Source: Chloroflexota bacterium (GTDB lineage: Bacteria > Chloroflexota > UBA4733). From it: DNA of 9,371 nt. Below, in pieces: positions 6,308 through 9,371 of this stretch. Within the stretch, counting starts at the first letter, position 1; each line of letters begins with the position of its first letter. The position numbers and the translations under genes were made by a program. The stretch spans positions 1 through 9,371 of the forward strand of contig JANWJO010000089.1 of NCBI GenBank assembly GCA_025449435.1. Reading direction: 5' to 3'. Under the pieces are notes generated by a model. The model saw only the letters and a list, made by a program, of their open reading frames with translations. It was not told the DNA's origin and made no database searches.

Positions 6308-6599
6308 ACTCAGCTTCGAGAAATGCCTTCACGCCATCCTGGCCAGTGAGCGACAGCCATAGCGACCCGCTGTCTGGCGATACCTCCAGCCCAAAGCGGA
6401 AGAAGGGGCAGCAGCGGCGCTCCAGCGACACGAACTCGGCTGCGTCTAATAGGGAGCTGGCTGGGTAGCGAAATGCGTAGCCATCTGGCCGTTCCTGCAC
6501 TTCTTGGGTCACGCCGCGAAGCTGCACGGCGAGCGCTTGCCGGCGCTGCTGCTCGGCAGTGTTCAACGCGCCCATACTGCAGGCCAGTGGCAAGTCCAT
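6273..6599 (-). CDS. Small uncharacterised protein with conserved RRCCPF motif
   Basis: 108 residues. It resembles a widespread, uncharacterised family with an N-terminal cysteine (ACSM, C7), an ExxPDGYAFRYPA segment (36-47) and a core running LLDAAEFVSLERRCCPFFRF (50-69) to WLSLTGQDGVKAFLEAEF (81-98). From memory, such proteins often occur near metal- or arsenic/mercury-related genes, but nothing of that kind is in this window, so no function is claimed. The adjacent Cys63-Cys64 plus Cys7 suggest metal or redox chemistry (inference). I chose the ATG at 6599, preceded by GAGGAAG at a good distance and placing the conserved ACS near the start. A GTG at 6683 would add 28 residues but its ribosome-binding sequence sits too close. 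The 3' end overlaps the GNAT gene tail-to-tail by 35 nt. Confidence 0.75.
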   Translation of the reverse strand: MDLPLACSMGALNTAEQQRRQALAVQLRGVTQEVQERPDGYAFRYPASSLLDAAEFVSLERRCCPFFRFGLEVSPDSGSLWLSLTGQDGVKAFLEAEFSDALAAAGPR

Positions 6600-6704
6600 G
6601 GTCTTCCTCGCAAACTCCACGGCTGGTCTCGTTCTATGGTTGAGGTCATCCGCCGCGACTACCGTCAGCAGATAGCGGGGCACCTCCTCGCGTGCTCATC
6701 GTAG

Positions 6705-6762
6705 TTGTTCCCCTCTCCCGCTAGGGGGACGGGGGCCCTTTGGGCGCGGGGGAGGGGTGGCC
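6705..6762. repeat. Dispersed hairpin module (copy 6) overlapping the GH94 gene end
   Basis: On the minus strand this reads ccacccctcccccgcgcccaaagggc, then cccgtccccctagcgggagaggggaa, closely like the plus-strand text at 2353-2402. GCCC-TTT-GGGC lies at 6735-6745. The repeat runs through the stop codon and the last 10 or so codons of the glucan synthase-like gene. Confidence 0.7.
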
Positions 6763-9371
6763 CATCCGTACGGTGACCGTGTGGTTGCCGCCGTCATCCT
6801 GCAGCGCAATGTCTGGTTTTGGCAGGCGCTGGCCATCGACCTCGACCCACGCCACGCCGCGCTCAACGTGGTCGGGATTGTCGACGCGCACGTCGTAACG
6901 CGCGCTGCAGTACCGGTACCGGAGGGTGAAGCCAGCCCAATCCGCCGGTACCACCGGATCGAACCGCAGCTGTGTGCCGATGCGCTTGAAGCCCAGCACC
7001 TCCTCGAGCCAGACGCGGTACATCCAGCCGGCCGAACCGGTGTACCAGCTCCAGCCCCCTTGCCCGACACGCCCCTCCAGCGAGTAGACATCGGCCGCCA
7101 CCACATAGGGCTCGATCTTGTAGCGCTCCACAGCCTCTACCGAGCGCGTGTGCTCGACGGGGTTGAGCAGCTTAAGAATTGCCACCGCACGGGCACCCTG
7201 GCCCTGCCGGGCCAGCGCCATAGCCAGCCACAGCGCAGCGTGCGTATACTGGCCACCGTTTTCGCGCACGCCTGGTGGATACCCCTTGATATAGCCGGGG
7301 TCGACCGGCGACTTGTCGAAGGGCGGCGTAAAGATGAGCACCAGTTGTTCGGCCGTTTGGACGAGCCGCTCTTCCGCCGCTTGCAGCGCCTGTTTGATGC
7401 GCGCTGGGTCTGCGCCGCCGGTGATCGCTGCCCAGGATTGCGGCAACGAATCGATCATCGCCTCTGCATTCTCGCGCGATCCCAGCGGCGTTCCGTCGTC
7501 GAAATAGGCGCGGCGGTACCACTCACCGTCCCAGGCGTGCTCCTCCACGGCCGCGATCAACACCTTGTATTGTTCCCGGCGCTCCTGCGCCTCCTCTGCC
7601 TGCCCGCGCCGTTCCAGGAGGCCGGCGTAGCCACACAGCACGTCGGCCAGAAACCAGGCTAGCCACACGCTCTCGCCCCGGCCAGCAGCGCCAACTCGGT
7701 TGAATCCGTCGTTCCAGTCGCCGGTGCCGATCAGCGGCAGCCCGTGCGGACCGGCGGTGAGCCCCTTGTTGATCGCCCGCCGGCAATGCTCCAGGAGTGT
7801 ACCGGCCTCCAGCGATACCACTGGCGCGAAGTACGCTTCAGGCTCACCCTCGGCAAGCTCGCGCCCTTCGAGGAACGGCACTGTTTGGTCTAGGATTGCC
7901 TCATCGCCGGTCACCTGGACATAATGCGCCGTGACGTAGGGCAGCCATAGCAGGTCGTCGGATATCCGGGTCCGCACGCCGGCCCCCGACTGCGGGTGCC
8001 ACCAGTGCTGGACGTCACCCTCCACAAACTGGCGGGCGGCAGCGGTGAGGATCTGTTGCCTGGCGATCTCCGGCGCCGCGTACAGCAGGGCAAGGCAATC
8101 CTGGAGTTGGTCGCGAAAGCCGATCGCGCCGCCCGCCTGGTAGAAGGCCGAACGCGCCCAGATCCGGCACGACAGCGCCTGGTACAGCAGCCAGCGATTG
8201 AGGAGGAAGTTAACGGAGAGGTCGGGCGTCTCCACCTGAATCGTTTCGAGGAGGCGGTCCCACGCCCTTCGGGTCACCTGGAGCGCTTGCTCGACCCTCA
8301 CCGGATCGCGAAAACGCTCTACTAGGCGCTGCACCTCAATAGCGTCCGCGGCCTCGCCCATCAGGAAGGTAATTTCGCATTCCTGCCCAGGGTCCAGTTC
8401 AACCACCACCTGGAGTGCGGCGCACGGGTCGAAGCCAGCGCCCACCTGGCCGGAGAGCGAAAGGCGCTGGAGCGCAGCCGGGCTGGTGTAGGATCCGTTG
8501 CGGCCGAGGAACTCGGTGCGGTCGGCAGTGTAGGTCTGGGGCGCCGGGCTCGCGCTGGCAAACGCCACCCGGCTCGCGAAGTCTGGGTGGTAGCTGTTGC
8601 GCGCCAGCAGCGTGCGGCTTTCGGCGTCCCAACTGGTGACGACGTGCATCTGGGTCTCTTCGCGACTGGTTCCCAGCACCCAATCCAGATACGAGAAGAC
8701 ACTCAGCCGCCGCCGGCGCGATGCACGGTTGCGCAAGCGCAGCCGCTGGACCCGCACCGGTGCGCCGCCAGCATCGTCGAGCGGCACGAAGGTCACCAGT
8801 TCCTGCTCCAGCGCGTGGCTGTTGTGCTCGAACACGGTGTACCCCTGGCCATGCCGCGCTCGATAGGCATCGAGCTCACGAATGGGCGCGGCTGCCGGCG
8901 ACCAGAACACGCCGAGCTGGGCGTCGCGGATATAGATGGCATCTCCCGGCGCGTCGGTCACGGGATCGTTCGACCAGGGCGTGAGCTTGTTCGCCTGAGA
9001 GTTAGCCGACCATGCGAAGCCAGCTCCCGATTCCGACACCAGCGCGCCAAAGGTTGGGTTGGCCAGCACGTTGATCCAGGGAGCGGGTGTCTGTGTGCCA
9101 GCTCCGAGATAGATGGCATATTCCCGGCCATCGGCGGTAAAGCCACCCACCCCGTTGAAGTAGGGCAACTCCATAAATGGCAGTGGCGCTGACGGCTCTT
9201 CTTCAACTGGCCGCGCCACCGGCAGTGCTTGCGGCAACGGCGTCACCTCGGTGCCAATGGCCAGTTGCTGAATCAGCGGGCCGCGCGACGCTACCAACAT
9301 CACGCGCGCCACGGCGAACAACAACGCTATATCGTCCTCCGGCAGCTTGCCGGCCGGCCGTGCGAAGATGC
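6721..9371 (-). CDS. Cyclic beta-1,2-glucan synthase-like protein, GH94 (GT36) C-terminal part, 5' partial
   Basis: The frame is open to the window edge (first full codon at 9369), giving 882 residues without the N-terminus; reading upstream gives IFARPAGKLPEDDIALLFAVARVML, so the start is outside. PYFNGVGGFTADGREYAIYL, TPAPWINVLANPTFG and LTPWSNDPVTDAPGDAIYIRD form the GH94 N-terminal beta domain. GGAIGFRDQLQD, then DLLWLPYVTAHY and the catalytic GTGDWNDGFN (codons 7699-7722) form the (alpha/alpha)6 barrel; the Asp of this motif is the general acid in GH94 phosphorylases. GGWSWYTGSAGWMYRVWLEEVLG closes the domain. In cyclic glucan synthases (about 2800 residues, inner membrane) this domain trims beta-1,2-glucan chains and sets their length. 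The preceding FAVARVMLVASRGPL linker favours that over a stand-alone cellobiose or chitobiose phosphorylase, but the GT84 half is not visible. The final residues (about PSPAPKGPPSP) come from a dispersed repeat. Confidence 0.88.
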   Translation of the reverse strand, partial: IFARPAGKLPEDDIALLFAVARVMLVASRGPLIQQLAIGTEVTPLPQALPVARPVEEEPSAPLPFMELPYFNGVGGFTADGREYAIYLGAGTQTPAPWINVLANPTFGALVSESGAGFAWSANSQANKLTPWSNDPVTDAPGDAIYIRDAQLGVFWSPAAAPIRELDAYRARHGQGYTVFEHNSHALEQELVTFVPLDDAGGAPVRVQRLRLRNRASRRRRLSVFSYLDWVLGTSREETQMHVVTSWDAESRTLLARNSYHPDFASRVAFASASPAPQTYTADRTEFLGRNGSYTSPAALQRLSLSGQVGAGFDPCAALQVVVELDPGQECEITFLMGEAADAIEVQRLVERFRDPVRVEQALQVTRRAWDRLLETIQVETPDLSVNFLLNRWLLYQALSCRIWARSAFYQAGGAIGFRDQLQDCLALLYAAPEIARQQILTAAARQFVEGDVQHWWHPQSGAGVRTRISDDLLWLPYVTAHYVQVTGDEAILDQTVPFLEGRELAEGEPEAYFAPVVSLEAGTLLEHCRRAINKGLTAGPHGLPLIGTGDWNDGFNRVGAAGRGESVWLAWFLADVLCGYAGLLERRGQAEEAQERREQYKVLIAAVEEHAWDGEWYRRAYFDDGTPLGSRENAEAMIDSLPQSWAAITGGADPARIKQALQAAEERLVQTAEQLVLIFTPPFDKSPVDPGYIKGYPPGVRENGGQYTHAALWLAMALARQGQGARAVAILKLLNPVEHTRSVEAVERYKIEPYVVAADVYSLEGRVGQGGWSWYTGSAGWMYRVWLEEVLGFKRIGTQLRFDPVVPADWAGFTLRYRYCSARYDVRVDNPDHVERGVAWVEVDGQRLPKPDIALQDDGGNHTVTVRMGHPSPAPKGPPSP

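Noticed and set aside
6757..7662. 301-codon plus-strand frame
   Set aside because: Lies wholly antisense to the strongly conserved GH94 catalytic domain; a GC-rich shadow.

Overview
The window looks like chromosomal DNA from a high-GC, free-living bacterium, most likely a member of the Chloroflexota (Chloroflexia, Roseiflexus/Kouleothrix-like). This placement is an inference. It rests on GC-rich coding with strongly G/C-ended codons, a DUF2277 protein, a zinc-ribbon protein with a Thr/Pro-rich linker, and gene gaps filled with 'gacctcaccccc…gggaggggag' dispersed repeats of the kind I associate with filamentous Chloroflexota genomes. No rRNA, tRNA, CRISPR, phage or transposase gene was seen.

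Layout: (1) 1-969, plus strand: the end of a MalF-type sugar ABC permease gene, then a complete MalG-type permease. (2) 1025-2200, minus: class I mannose-6-phosphate isomerase (manA-like), convergent with the permeases. (3) 2201-2527: no gene, a patchwork of dispersed GC-rich repeats. (4) 2528-3394, minus: a zinc-ribbon, single-TM protein with a long Thr/Pro linker and a four-cysteine C-terminal domain. (5) 3395-3658: intergenic, containing a 41-bp repeat and a second repeat module. (6) 3659-5378, minus: a Pol-beta-type nucleotidyltransferase gene, an unassigned 0.4-kb stretch that reads like a decayed gene, and a DUF2277 gene. (7) 5379-5779: no gene; a 292-bp MITE-like element with near-perfect 41-bp terminal inverted repeats. 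(8) 5780-6307, plus: GNAT acetyltransferase, overlapping tail-to-tail with (9) 6273-6599, minus: a small 'RRCCPF' cysteine protein. (10) 6721-9371, minus, running off the window: the C-terminal GH94 part of a cyclic beta-1,2-glucan synthase/glycosyltransferase-36-type enzyme.

The recognisable metabolism is carbohydrate handling: sugar import, mannose-6-phosphate/fructose-6-phosphate interconversion, and beta-glucan synthesis or phosphorolysis. The remaining genes are small accessory genes without a clear shared pathway, and I see no coherent new multi-gene system. The most unusual feature is the repeat family. A short hairpin module (GCCC-NNN-GGGC) occurs six times, almost always just past a gene's 3' end. 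In at least two cases the repeat supplies or borders the stop codon, and in one it has rewritten a protein's C-terminus.
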